NCBI GenBank assembly: GCA_001657315.1
Contig: LYSV01000071.1
Span: forward strand, 1-64,000
From: Flammeovirgaceae bacterium BBD 1991-12
GTDB taxonomy: Bacteria; Bacteroidota; Bacteroidia; Cytophagales; Cyclobacteriaceae
Direction: 5' to 3'
Length of the DNA stretch: 64,000 bases
Each line of letters begins with the position of its first letter. Position 1 is the stretch's first letter. Positions 52,978-62,415 of this stretch are shown piece by piece. The notes beneath the pieces are model-generated. The model worked only from the letters and a program-made list of their open reading frames with translations, had not been told where the DNA came from and did no database searches. The position numbers and the translations under genes were made by a program.

Positions 52978-53871
52978 GTGTTGTTTTTTTTCTACCTTGT
53001 TCCAGGGCTGGTTTTAATGATCACAGGTATGACAGAGGTTGCCGGAAAAAGCTCAATATTAACATTTCGATGGAAATGGGTCATGCTTTTCAGGGAAAGG
53101 AAGATCCTGACCATATCGGCTATTTGCGGCCTTATGGCTTTACTGGGAACAGGACAGGATCTCGCAGATGCGTTGATCAATGGATATTCCTTTTATTTTT
53201 CGGAATCCTTCTCCTTTAAGGTATACTGGGCCTTGTTCATTCCGTTCTCCGGCATGCTATTGTTTCTGTCAAAACAGAGAAGGAACAGGTTTTCATGGAT
53301 GTACATAATCACAGGAGCTACTATTGTTGGTTTCTTACATATTATCGCTACGGCATTCGTTCTCTTTCTCATTTCCAGGCTTTTTTGGGATCACACCTTT
53401 CATTTCTCAAGGCTGGCAAACTATTTTTTTGCCAATGAATCAGCCAAAACACTTGCGATATATGGCGTATTGTTTTACGTGCTGTTTCGCCGGCAGCCCA
53501 TACCCCCACAGGATGATATTAAGGACAAACCCAAATTCCTGACCTTACCCATAGGTGGAAAGCTCGTACCCGTGGCTGTAGAAGACATCCAGTACATCGT
53601 TTCCGATCGTCCCTACATTGCCATACACACGGCAAAGAAAAAATACCTGTATGCCATGAGTCTGAAACAGATCCTTGAAAAACTGGATAGAAAGGATTTT
53701 TTTCAGGTGCACCGTTCGGGTATAGTGAATCTGAGGCATATCGCTTATTTCAGGTCCCGGTCCAATGGCGATTACGATATCGTGATGAAAAAGGGTCATG
53801 TGATCCGAATGAGCAGAAATTTTAGCAAACCTGTCAAAAGAGCTGTCAGAGCACCTCAGGTTAGCATCTGA
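52978..53871 (+). CDS. Membrane-anchored LytTR-domain transcriptional regulator
   Basis: TM segments then LVPVAVEDIQYIVSDRPYIAIHTAKKKYLYAMSLKQILEKLDRKDFFQVHRSGIVNLRHI; start uncertain. Confidence 0.85.
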   Translation: MLFFFYLVPGLVLMITGMTEVAGKSSILTFRWKWVMLFRERKILTISAICGLMALLGTGQDLADALINGYSFYFSESFSFKVYWALFIPFSGMLLFLSKQRRNRFSWMYIITGATIVGFLHIIATAFVLFLISRLFWDHTFHFSRLANYFFANESAKTLAIYGVLFYVLFRRQPIPPQDDIKDKPKFLTLPIGGKLVPVAVEDIQYIVSDRPYIAIHTAKKKYLYAMSLKQILEKLDRKDFFQVHRSGIVNLRHIAYFRSRSNGDYDIVMKKGHVIRMSRNFSKPVKRAVRAPQVSI

Positions 53872-53943
53872 ATCACTCATCCTGGCCTGGTCACATGATT
53901 TTTCAGGATCAGACCTCTTTATTTTGAACAGAAATGCCCGGCT

Positions 53944-54588
53944 ATGAAAAAGTATATTTTAATTTCGTGTCTTATCATTCTTTTCAACTCCTGCTCGCAT
54001 TCGCAGAATACGAATGACGCCAGACAGGTACAACCCAAGCCAGTAGGAGGCGCTTGTGAGGGTTGCGAAGCCCTGTTTGACTACGATCCCGCTCAACTGA
54101 ACCCGGTAGATACTCTGCCGGATTTTGGTGAAAGCGGTGAAAAACTTAAGATCCACGGGATAATTTACCAGCCTGATGGAACTACCCCCGCTCCAAATGT
54201 AATTTTGTATGTTTACCATACGGACCAGCAGGGGCTCTATTCCTTCCGGGATGAGGACACCACAAGAGATCACAGACACGGATACATCCGGGGGTGGATC
54301 AAAACCGACGAGACCGGTCGTTATGAGTTTTATACGCTGAAACCCGGTGCCTACCCCAGCAGAACCATCTCAGCCCATATTCACCCTATAATTCTGGAGC
54401 CGGATGGCAGGTATTACTGGCTGGGAGGATACCATTTTGAAGATGATCCGCTATTAACGGACAGGGAACGGTCGCCAAAGTCTCCCCGGGGAGGTAGTAC
54501 AGGACTATTGAAGCTAAAAAAAGAGGGAGGATTGCAGGTTGGTATCCGTGACTTTGTGTTGGGAAAAAACATACCGGGCTATGAATAA
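53944..54588 (+). CDS. Intradiol ring-cleavage dioxygenase-like lipoprotein
   Basis: HGIIYQPDGTTPAPNVILYVYHTDQQGLYS...RGWIKTDETGRYEFYTLKPGAYP...AHIHPII. Confidence 0.85.
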   Translation: MKKYILISCLIILFNSCSHSQNTNDARQVQPKPVGGACEGCEALFDYDPAQLNPVDTLPDFGESGEKLKIHGIIYQPDGTTPAPNVILYVYHTDQQGLYSFRDEDTTRDHRHGYIRGWIKTDETGRYEFYTLKPGAYPSRTISAHIHPIILEPDGRYYWLGGYHFEDDPLLTDRERSPKSPRGGSTGLLKLKKEGGLQVGIRDFVLGKNIPGYE

Positions 54589-55232
54589 CACCGGGTTCAG
54601 GTTATGCCTGTCACTTCTTTTGATCATGGCCGGATGTTCTGAAAAACCAGCACGACAGAAGGCAGACACTGAGGCCGGACCGCAAAGGGACAATAGTATT
54701 GTGACAAAGGTTAACATTGACCCTGTCCGATCAATCATCAAATGGAAAGGGACCAAACTCATGGGGACAGGAAAACATGAAGGCACACTTTAACTTTAAG
54801 AAAGGCATTCTGCATTTCAGTCACTCAGGGCTAAGCGGTGGGTATTTCGTGACGGATATGAAAAGCATCCGGGTGACGGATATGCCGGCAGCGGAAACAT
54901 CGGCCATTCAAAATCTTACCAATCACCTGAGCAGTGACCTTGGCACGGAGCAGCACCCGGTTGCAAAATTTACGATCACACAGGTAAGTGAGCATAAAAA
55001 CGGATACGGATTACAGGTTGCGGGTGACCTGACAATTAAAGATGTAACCCGAAATGTTGCGATAATTGTTGAAGAAGGTACTCAAAGTGAAGGCAGGCAT
55101 CACTATACAGCGTCGTTCAGTATCGATCGGTTTGACTGGAACATCGGCACAGATGGAAGCTGGCTTGAAAAGAAGCTGGTGGACAGGGAAATCACTCTTT
55201 GGTTGGATGTCCATACTTTTAGTAGTTTTTAA
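54581..55232 (+). pseudogene. YceI-family lipoprotein with a +1 frame break near 54790
   Basis: 54581 ATG: MNNTGFRLCLSLLLIMAGCSEKP...IKWKGTKLMGTGKHEGTL*; other frame continues NFKKGILHFSHSGLSGGYFVTDMKSIRVTD...SFSIDRFDWNIG. Confidence 0.8.
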
Positions 55233-55325
55233 AGCTGTATACGAGGTCATAGATGTTGGAGCTTTCTGTGAACATGTTACTTTTTCAGATGCTCTGTTAC
55301 TGCGCTTTCACGCAAATTAATACAA

Positions 55326-55369
55326 GAGCGCAAAGGCGGCAAATTCTCTTTGTGGCTGTCTTTGCGCTC
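55326..55369. repeat. Intergenic hairpin loosely related to 33424-33485
   Basis: gagcgcaaag (55326-55335) / ctttgcgctc (55360-55369). Confidence 0.55.
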
Positions 55370-55385
55370 CCGATGAAAGATTGTG

Positions 55386-55982
55386 TTACCCTTTGATCAA
55401 CTCCACACGGCACTCAATACGCACCTCCCTGCCAATGGCCAGCCCACCTGCCTCCAGCACGGAGTTGTATTCCAGGTTATAATCATAACGATCTATGGCT
55501 CCCCATACTTTCAGTCCGGCACGGGTGCCACCCCAGGGATCCTTTACTATTCCACCAAACTCAGCATCCAGACTCACTTCCCGGGTCACACCGTGCAACG
55601 TAAGCGTTCCGATCACCTTGTACTCATGCGCAGAGATCTTGCTGAACTTTTTCCCTTTAAAAACAATGGCTGGATGTTTTTCCACATCGAAAAAATCCGC
55701 ACTTTTCAGATGTTCGTCCCTCTTTTCATCCTTTGTATCAATACTTTTCGCTTCAATGATCACCTCGAATTCTGCATCAGTAAAATCGTCCTTGTCCGAT
55801 CGCACCGTCATAGTGTAGTCATTAAACTCTCCTACCGTTTCCGAAATGACCAGGTGATCCACAGAAAAGCCTATGGAAGAATGTGACCGGTCCAGATCCC
55901 AGGTAGTAGTCTGCGCATGAACGGTAGCCGAGAGCAGAAGCGCTCCTGCCAGCGTGCCAAGTGTGCTTTTTAAACGTTCCAT
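55386..55982 (-). CDS. YceI-family protein
   Basis: TTWDLDRSHSSIGFSVDHLVISETVGEFNDYTMTV...VKDPWGGTRAGLKVWGAIDRYDYNLEYN. Confidence 0.93.
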   Translation of the reverse strand: MERLKSTLGTLAGALLLSATVHAQTTTWDLDRSHSSIGFSVDHLVISETVGEFNDYTMTVRSDKDDFTDAEFEVIIEAKSIDTKDEKRDEHLKSADFFDVEKHPAIVFKGKKFSKISAHEYKVIGTLTLHGVTREVSLDAEFGGIVKDPWGGTRAGLKVWGAIDRYDYNLEYNSVLEAGGLAIGREVRIECRVELIKG

Positions 55983-55996
55983 GTCTGCTTCCTTTT

Positions 55997-56350
55997 TTAG
56001 TTTTTATAGTAAAATTTCTCCCGGATGATCTGCCCATCCTGCCATTCCTGAACTGATACCTGAGTGTAGTTCCGCTCGCCCCACTCCCTATGGGTAAAAT
56101 CATAGAGCCACTCCACCATGGAAATTCCCTCGCCTACGGTCACCTTTAAAGGTTTGGCTCCCCGGAATTCTTCCAGAGAAGCAAGAAATTCCTCTTCACG
56201 TTTCCGGTTGGCGGATTTCCCCACGGTGGGTGATTCTTCATTTTCCTGCATTACCACATCTTCATGATAATACTTTTCAAACGCTTCCATGACCTTGCCT
56301 TGTAGTACAAGGTCATTCAGGTCACTGATCTTTTCCAATAATGTTGTCAT
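55997..56350 (-). CDS. SnoaL/NTF2-like protein
   Basis: GKVMEAFEKYYHEDVVMQENEESPTVGKSANRKREEEFL. Confidence 0.83.
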   Translation of the reverse strand: MTTLLEKISDLNDLVLQGKVMEAFEKYYHEDVVMQENEESPTVGKSANRKREEEFLASLEEFRGAKPLKVTVGEGISMVEWLYDFTHREWGERNYTQVSVQEWQDGQIIREKFYYKN

Positions 56351-56568
56351 AAACTATTCATTTAAAGTGTATGACAAAGCTCCGTAACGGGACACAGGGA
56401 TGCGATGAACCAGATTAATAAAGGAGGTTAAACCAGATTAACCTGGATTGTTCAGGATGGGCAGGATCAGCAGGATTAAAATCTGATTTTAAGTGTTTTA
56501 CGATTGTATTGCAATACTTTTAGGGTCAATTCAGCCTTGATTGGAAAACAATAAAGTCCATGCATGTC

Positions 56569-57216
56569 TCAGGGTTCAAAGATGAGCTGGTTTCGGATCT
56601 TACTCAGGAATTCCTTCGTTATCCCAAGGTAGGAAGCGATCATGTACTGTGGTACTCTTTGCTCTATCTGTGGATATTGCTCCCTGAATCTGAGGTACCG
56701 CTCCTTTGCGGGCAGGCTGAAGCTGCCAATAATGCGTTTTTCCGACGCTACATAGGCCTTTTGAATGATGATCCGGAAGAACCGCTCCAGCTTCGGGACA
56801 AGCACATAAAGCTCCTGCAGTTGCTCATAGGGAAATTGCAGTAATTCCACATTCTCCAGGCACTGAACATTGTAGTCAGCAGGTGTTTGGGTGATGAAGC
56901 TACCAAGGTCGGCCGTCCACCAGTTTTCTACAGCGAACATGACAATGTGTTCATTCCCGTCATTGTCCACATAAAAGGTCTTCAGGCAGCCTTTGATGAC
57001 GAAGCTTTCGTACTTGCATACGTCCCCCTGCTGGACCACATACTGCCCCTTCAGGTATTTTCTGGAGACGATCCTGCTCAGCAACAACTCTTCTTCCTCA
57101 GCAGTGAGTTTTACATATTTATTAATATACTTTATGAGCGGTCTACTGTTCATTTCAGGTATGTCGTTGCTCATTTTACGAACATTCGGTGCTATTCGTT
57201 TTTTAATGGGGTACAA
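56569..57216 (-). CDS. Crp/Fnr-family transcriptional regulator
   Basis: GQYVVQQGDVCKYESFVIKGCLKTFYVD...KERYLRFREQYPQIEQRVPQYMIASYLGITKEFLSKIR. Confidence 0.9.
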   Translation of the reverse strand: MYPIKKRIAPNVRKMSNDIPEMNSRPLIKYINKYVKLTAEEEELLLSRIVSRKYLKGQYVVQQGDVCKYESFVIKGCLKTFYVDNDGNEHIVMFAVENWWTADLGSFITQTPADYNVQCLENVELLQFPYEQLQELYVLVPKLERFFRIIIQKAYVASEKRIIGSFSLPAKERYLRFREQYPQIEQRVPQYMIASYLGITKEFLSKIRNQLIFEP

Positions 57217-57298
57217 AGCTTTATTGAAATCATGGCTGATGAAACGTTACGGCGAAGAGTACACATCAAGATAACTCAAAAACGACTATGAGAAATGG

Positions 57299-57643
57299 TC
57301 AGGATTGATCAAATATCTCCAATACTCCCAGGTGTTCTTTTAGCAGGAGTCCTTCTATCTCTTTTTTATGTTTTTTGAATAATCCGGCAATGGCTGTGGT
57401 ATTTTGGTTGCCGGTTCTCAACAGTATAACCTTTGGTGGGTACCCTTTGCTTAACGATATATTCAGGAAATCTTCATCGTTAGTGGCAATAATGAAATTA
57501 TTGCTTTTTGCATACTCCCAAATGTCTATGTCTTTGGCAGGAACAGGCAAATCCGTTTTCTCTACATGAATGATTTGCTCACAATAGTCAGGCAAAAGGT
57601 TTACCAATCGCCATGAAATATTGGCATCCAAAAGGATTTTCAT
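57299..57643 (-). CDS. DUF5615 PIN-like protein (putative toxin)
   Basis: MKILLDANISWRLVNLLPD...IWEYAKSNNFIIATNDEDFLNI. Confidence 0.87.
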   Translation of the reverse strand: MKILLDANISWRLVNLLPDYCEQIIHVEKTDLPVPAKDIDIWEYAKSNNFIIATNDEDFLNISLSKGYPPKVILLRTGNQNTTAIAGLFKKHKKEIEGLLLKEHLGVLEIFDQS

Positions 57644-57871
57644 TTAGGCCACTACTTTGATCACCTCCTCCCGGTGAGCCGCAAAGAAGAGTGCCGCCCG
57701 TATATGCTCTTCTTTCAGTGAGGGAAAGTCGGTAAGTATTTCTTCTTTTGACATACCAGAGGCCATCCATTGTAAAATGTCCGAAATAGCTATCCTGGTC
57801 CCTTTAATGCATGGCTTGCCAAATCTTATGGAAGGATCTATAGAAATATATTGCAGATATTCCGTCTTCAT
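57644..57871 (-). CDS. DUF433 protein (putative antitoxin)
   Basis: YISIDPSIRFGKPCIKGTRIAISDILQWMASGMSKEEILTDFPSLKEEHIRAAL; TAA directly followed by the ATG of the DUF5615 gene. Confidence 0.87.
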   Translation of the reverse strand: MKTEYLQYISIDPSIRFGKPCIKGTRIAISDILQWMASGMSKEEILTDFPSLKEEHIRAALFFAAHREEVIKVVA

Positions 57872-58110
57872 CTTGATGAAATTAACGAAAATCCTCAAAA
57901 GATGGCCATCATTGCCAGACTTTTGAAGTTTTTAATAGAGTGATAATGCTAAAACTTAATTTTTAATGAAAACAAAGTTTTGGTGAAACGGATAATGAAA
58001 CGTTTTAATAAGGAATGGAGTAATATTGAAACAGATAATTAAAATCTGAGACCCTGAAATATTTCTCGTCTTTATAAAGACATCATAGCCAAGACATTAC
58101 CACTTTTCCG

Positions 58111-58135
58111 GCCACAAAGGCACGAATACACAAAG
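58111..58135. repeat. Half-copy of the 33424-33485 palindromic repeat
   Basis: gccacaaaggcacgaatacacaaag versus gccacaaaggcacgaaagcacaaag. Confidence 0.65.
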
Positions 58136-58160
58136 ACTTCACTAAGTTGTATCACGTCAA

Positions 58161-58454
58161 TTGCTCAAACAATTAAAACTCAATACCTTCAGACCTTCAA
58201 TGAACAGCCTGAAGTATATCATTTTTGTTGTAAGCTATGCCCTGTACCTGCTGTTCGGGGTTCTGCTTATTTCTGAGCTTATCTTTGATCCCGACATAGT
58301 AGGGATCGTGCTCATGCTGGCACTCACCTCTGGTGCATTTACAATCCAGAAAAGGTTTAAGGCTGAAAGTTTTTCCCGAAAGGAGAAGAAAGTTCAAAGG
58401 TTATTTCAAAAAGCAGGAGGACCATTACAGTCATTCTATATACCAGACAGATAA
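58161..58454 (+). CDS. Small hypothetical membrane protein
   Basis: 97 aa, two hydrophobic segments; start uncertain. Confidence 0.5.
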   Translation: MLKQLKLNTFRPSMNSLKYIIFVVSYALYLLFGVLLISELIFDPDIVGIVLMLALTSGAFTIQKRFKAESFSRKEKKVQRLFQKAGGPLQSFYIPDR

Positions 58455-58634
58455 AGGTAAGCCCATTTATACCCGGCGGAATTTGCATTAATGGTGAATT
58501 ATCTCAACATACCAGTTCAAATCAGCCCATCTTATATACGGGTGATCTTTTGAGCCGGTCTACTCATTGTTTAAAAGCCAAAACGAAGGACAGTTATAGT
58601 TCTTCAGGCAGGCAGAAGATCACAAGGACAGAGG

Positions 58635-59774
58635 TTAAAACTCATCGCCGAGATACTTTCCCAGGAGGTCATAAAAAGGTTCTATTTGATCACAATTCAC
58701 AAAAAAGACCAGACCATGCTTTTTCTCTTTGTAGAAACAGCCATAAGCCTGAAAGTCATGATTATTTCCTGTATGCATATACCTGATCCCATGAGCCGTA
58801 GGCCTTCTTGCAAAACCAAGACCCCAGCCCGTTTGTCCAAGCGCTATTAGCTCGTTGCCGGGTCTGAACTGATTCTGTTCCTTTAACATCTCATCTACAG
58901 ATCTTTTTTTCAGGTATTTGGGGTCCATCATTTCAATTAAAAACAAAGCAAAGTCACGAGCTTCCGTATGCAAGCTGTGCGCCGGACCAAAGGCCTTATA
59001 CCGGCGAATATCTGATGTTACCTTTCCTTTTCGATGTCCCATGGCTTTATAGGGTTCCATTTGGTCATTCCATACATAGAAGGTGTTCTTCATATTTAAA
59101 GGTATAGCAACTTCCTGTTGAAATACAGAGTCAAGACGACTTTCCCAGCCTATGTCCAACATCGTACCTATAGCTGCTCCTAAATGCTGATAGGCTTCTC
59201 CGGAATAGGAAAAACCCGTCCCAGGCTTAAACTGAATCTGAATGGGTTTCCCCCGGGCCCAATTCTGAATACCAGTGGAGTGACTGAGGGTCATACGTGG
59301 GGTAATCGATCTATAATGATCCAGAGAGGCACTATCTACGACCTCTGTAATGTTGCCTGGTAAAACGGTTGCCAAAGCAGGGAAGTATGGTTCATCCAGG
59401 TCGAGAACTCCTTTTTCCACCATTTTCATCACAAAATAGGCAAAAAGTGGTTTTGATAAAGAGGCCCCTTCGAAAATCGTTTTGTCAGTCACTGGTGTTT
59501 TCTTTTCGATATCAGTTACTCCAAAAGCCCTGTGGTAAACAATATTGGCATCATTGATTATGGCAATGGATAAGCCCGGCACCCCTACCGAATCCATAGC
59601 CTTAAGGATAAACTCATCAAGATGACCAACACTTAGTTTTTCTCCATTAATGGTTTTTATACTATCCGGCCCGGGTACCAGCTCAGATCCATACTGGCTT
59701 CCACTGATGCAAACGCTTAAGTCCGCAATCATGAGGAATGTGAACAAAGTAATTACATGAATGTTTTTTCTCAT
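58635..59774 (-). CDS. Serine hydrolase, class C beta-lactamase-like
   Basis: KTIFEGASLSKPLFAYFVMKM (SxxK), GFSYSGEAYQHLG (YxN-like region). Confidence 0.88.
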   Translation of the reverse strand: MRKNIHVITLFTFLMIADLSVCISGSQYGSELVPGPDSIKTINGEKLSVGHLDEFILKAMDSVGVPGLSIAIINDANIVYHRAFGVTDIEKKTPVTDKTIFEGASLSKPLFAYFVMKMVEKGVLDLDEPYFPALATVLPGNITEVVDSASLDHYRSITPRMTLSHSTGIQNWARGKPIQIQFKPGTGFSYSGEAYQHLGAAIGTMLDIGWESRLDSVFQQEVAIPLNMKNTFYVWNDQMEPYKAMGHRKGKVTSDIRRYKAFGPAHSLHTEARDFALFLIEMMDPKYLKKRSVDEMLKEQNQFRPGNELIALGQTGWGLGFARRPTAHGIRYMHTGNNHDFQAYGCFYKEKKHGLVFFVNCDQIEPFYDLLGKYLGDEF

Positions 59775-59952
59775 TCCGCTTTTTCCAACTTAGACCAGAG
59801 CGTTATTGGAATGGTTACAGTTAACCGAAATAAACAGAGCTTTGTTTTTTGAACTGGAAATAAGGAATTATCTCCAACACAGTTGAAGGAAGATAAAGAA
59901 TGTACAACTTTCCTCCTCAAACCTTTACATTTAAAAACTGAGCAGAATAGAA

Positions 59953-60384
59953 CTATATCACAGCCTGTGCCTCTATTTCTATCATGAACTCTTCACTGGC
60001 CAGACCTTTTACGCTTATCCATGTACTTGCCGGAGGTGATCCAGTTCCGAAAGTTTCCTTTAATGCCTCACTAATGATGGGACCGTCTTCCTGTTTGTAA
60101 TCAACTATATATATCCTTAGCATTACTATATCGTCCAAACTCCCTCCAACTGATCCAATAGCCAGTTTCAGATTATCGAATGCTTTCTTCGTTTGCTTTT
60201 CCAGGTCATTTTCTCCTGTAATTTTCGAGTTTTCATCCCACGCCACCTGACCGGATATAAATACCAACCTGCCCGGTTTGGCTTCTACAATTTGTGAAAA
60301 GCCATGTTGTATGGAATTGAATAGGTCTTTTGGGTTTGTGCTCTTTCGGGTCATTTTTGTTTTTTGCTCTTTAATGGAAGCCAA
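59953..60384 (-). CDS. RidA (YjgF/YER057c/UK114) family protein
   Basis: GFSQIVEAKPGRLVFISGQVAWDENSKITG...LRIYIVDY...PPASTWISVKGLASEEFMIEIEAQAVI. Confidence 0.9.
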   Translation of the reverse strand: MASIKEQKTKMTRKSTNPKDLFNSIQHGFSQIVEAKPGRLVFISGQVAWDENSKITGENDLEKQTKKAFDNLKLAIGSVGGSLDDIVMLRIYIVDYKQEDGPIISEALKETFGTGSPPASTWISVKGLASEEFMIEIEAQAVI

Positions 60385-60418
60385 TGATTTGTCATGTACA
60401 CATAATACTGTACAGACG

Positions 60419-60455
60419 CTAATCTAAAGGATATTTTACACGTTTGAAAAACTGT
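60419..60455 (-). promoter_or_regulatory. Conserved upstream element, copy 1 (upstream of RidA gene)
   Basis: ctaatctaaaggatattttacacgtttgaaaaactgt; near-identical to 62287-62322. Confidence 0.55.
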
Positions 60456-60557
60456 CAGGGGATCCCCTCCAGCCTCTCCACGAGCATAAGAATGGGTAAA
60501 CTTCCAGGAATAGTTCTTTCATTAACCGGAATGGAAAGGTTATTTATATAATGCTGT

Positions 60558-62213
60558 TCACATTTTTTGAAATTTGAGATCCTTCACCCTTCCGGCATCT
60601 AAAAGAAAACCTGTTACTGAATCACCTGTTCGCTGAAACCGCATAAGCATGTAGTTAAGAGAGAATTGATCCTTATCATAAGGTGTAATCCGTTCAGGCT
60701 CATTGTCATCTACAGTGACGGATAGTGAATCATCTTTCATTGAGACCTCATAAACAACATCCAGCTCTTCACTGTAAAATTTACCCACGAATTCATCCAT
60801 GTTAACAGAGGCAGGGTCAATTGTGGGGATTCTTTTGCCAACAGTTTTCCTGCCGTTCTGGAGGATCACCAGTTCTGAGGTACTGCCTTCCACAATATCT
60901 GAAAATGTGAATTTCAATTCCTCATTCCCTGGTATCTGAAATGTATTGCCTTGTATTCTGAAGATGCCATAAGTCGATCCGTTCCATTTCTGTAAGACAT
61001 TTAAAGAATCATTCTGTACACGGATTTCCAGGGCAATACCAGGTCGTACTTCATAGGTACCCACCAACTGATCCCTGTCAAATTCAGTCACCTGCACCGG
61101 ATCTGCATTTTCTCCACCGGACGATACATCCTCATCATCCATATAGTCTTTTAGCATAATATCCGCGACCTGAAAGCACTTGCCTGTTGGGTTGGCATCA
61201 GCACGATTGGCGAAAACAACCACTGACAATCTATGCTCAGGAAACCTTATCAGATCAGCCCTGAAACCCACAAATGCTCCTCCATGACTGACCGTCTTCA
61301 GCCCTTTATGATCGGCTATAAACAATCCTGCAGCATAATCGATCGTATCTCCATTGTTTAAAACTCCTTGTTCTGTCATAGCCGACCAAAAATCTGGTGT
61401 TAGAACATCTGAAGAATAAAAAGCATTGTCCCATTTAAGAATGTCGTTAACCGAAGTAAAAATGCCGCCATCACCGATCATATCCAGTGTAGTCATACTG
61501 ATCTTATAGGGTCCGTCACCTACTGGTCTGTATCCTGTTGCGCGATTCTTCACAATTTTTGTATGGTCGTTGTGAAAATGTGTTTCTGTCATTCCCAGAG
61601 GATCAAATATTTCTTCTTTAGCAAATTCAGCCATGTTTTTCCCAGCCACCTGATTGACGATCTGCCCTAAAAGCCAGTATCCGGAATTGCTGTAGAGATA
61701 CTCTGAGCCCGGAGCAAAATTCAGATCCTGTTGATTAACCAGCCATTTCATTATATCCTTGTCCTCGTAAAAGTCATCACCGCCGTATCCTTTAAGTGAG
61801 GACAGTGTGAGATAGTCCCTGATCCCACTGGTATGATTCAAAAGGTGTCGCACAGTGATGTTATCAGCATATCCAGGGAAATCAGGAAAAAACTTACTTA
61901 ACCTGTCCTCCATACTTAGTTTACCTTTCCCGGCCAAAAGCACGATGCATGCGGCTGTGAATTGCTTCGAAGTGGATCCTATTCTGAAAACCGAATGTTT
62001 GTCAATGGGAATATCATATTCCAGATTGGCCATACCGTAACCGTTGGCATAAATAAGATCGCCATCTTTAATGATCCCCAGGGCACAACCCGGGACATCA
62101 GGCTTGTCCCATTCCAGAAACAGACGGTCAATGGCTTCCTTTTCCTCAATTTGAGCAAAAGATGAACAGGAAAGAAAAACGAAACAAAGAAGGGGGTGGG
62201 CATATTTTTTCAT
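60558..62213 (-). CDS. Serine hydrolase, beta-lactamase family (D-Ala-D-Ala carboxypeptidase-like)
   Basis: SVFRIGSTSKQFTAACIVLLAGKGKLSMEDRLSKFFPDFP, LYSNSGYWLLG. Confidence 0.92.
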   Translation of the reverse strand: MKKYAHPLLCFVFLSCSSFAQIEEKEAIDRLFLEWDKPDVPGCALGIIKDGDLIYANGYGMANLEYDIPIDKHSVFRIGSTSKQFTAACIVLLAGKGKLSMEDRLSKFFPDFPGYADNITVRHLLNHTSGIRDYLTLSSLKGYGGDDFYEDKDIMKWLVNQQDLNFAPGSEYLYSNSGYWLLGQIVNQVAGKNMAEFAKEEIFDPLGMTETHFHNDHTKIVKNRATGYRPVGDGPYKISMTTLDMIGDGGIFTSVNDILKWDNAFYSSDVLTPDFWSAMTEQGVLNNGDTIDYAAGLFIADHKGLKTVSHGGAFVGFRADLIRFPEHRLSVVVFANRADANPTGKCFQVADIMLKDYMDDEDVSSGGENADPVQVTEFDRDQLVGTYEVRPGIALEIRVQNDSLNVLQKWNGSTYGIFRIQGNTFQIPGNEELKFTFSDIVEGSTSELVILQNGRKTVGKRIPTIDPASVNMDEFVGKFYSEELDVVYEVSMKDDSLSVTVDDNEPERITPYDKDQFSLNYMLMRFQRTGDSVTGFLLDAGRVKDLKFQKM

Positions 62214-62286
62214 ATGTATAGTCAGGTTTGCTGGCAGTAGTAATTCTGTATGTACAGCATGTGTTTTACCTACACTGTATTTTTCT

Positions 62287-62322
62287 CTAATCTAAAGGAT
62301 ATTTAACAGGTTTGAAACTGTT
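62287..62322 (-). promoter_or_regulatory. Conserved upstream element, copy 2 (upstream of serine hydrolase)
   Basis: ctaatctaaaggatatttaacaggtttgaaactgtt. Confidence 0.55.
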
Positions 62323-62415
62323 CAAAAGATGGTATCTGTAGACACATCTGCTTATAGGGCATGTCATCGGTCAGCCAAAAATACGCCGATTGCAAATCCT
62401 GTCTCACAACAGGAT

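Noticed and set aside
56400-56480. Short repeated ccagatta / aggat..caggatt motifs as a possible CRISPR or iteron array
   Set aside because: Units are short, irregular and lack repeat-spacer periodicity.
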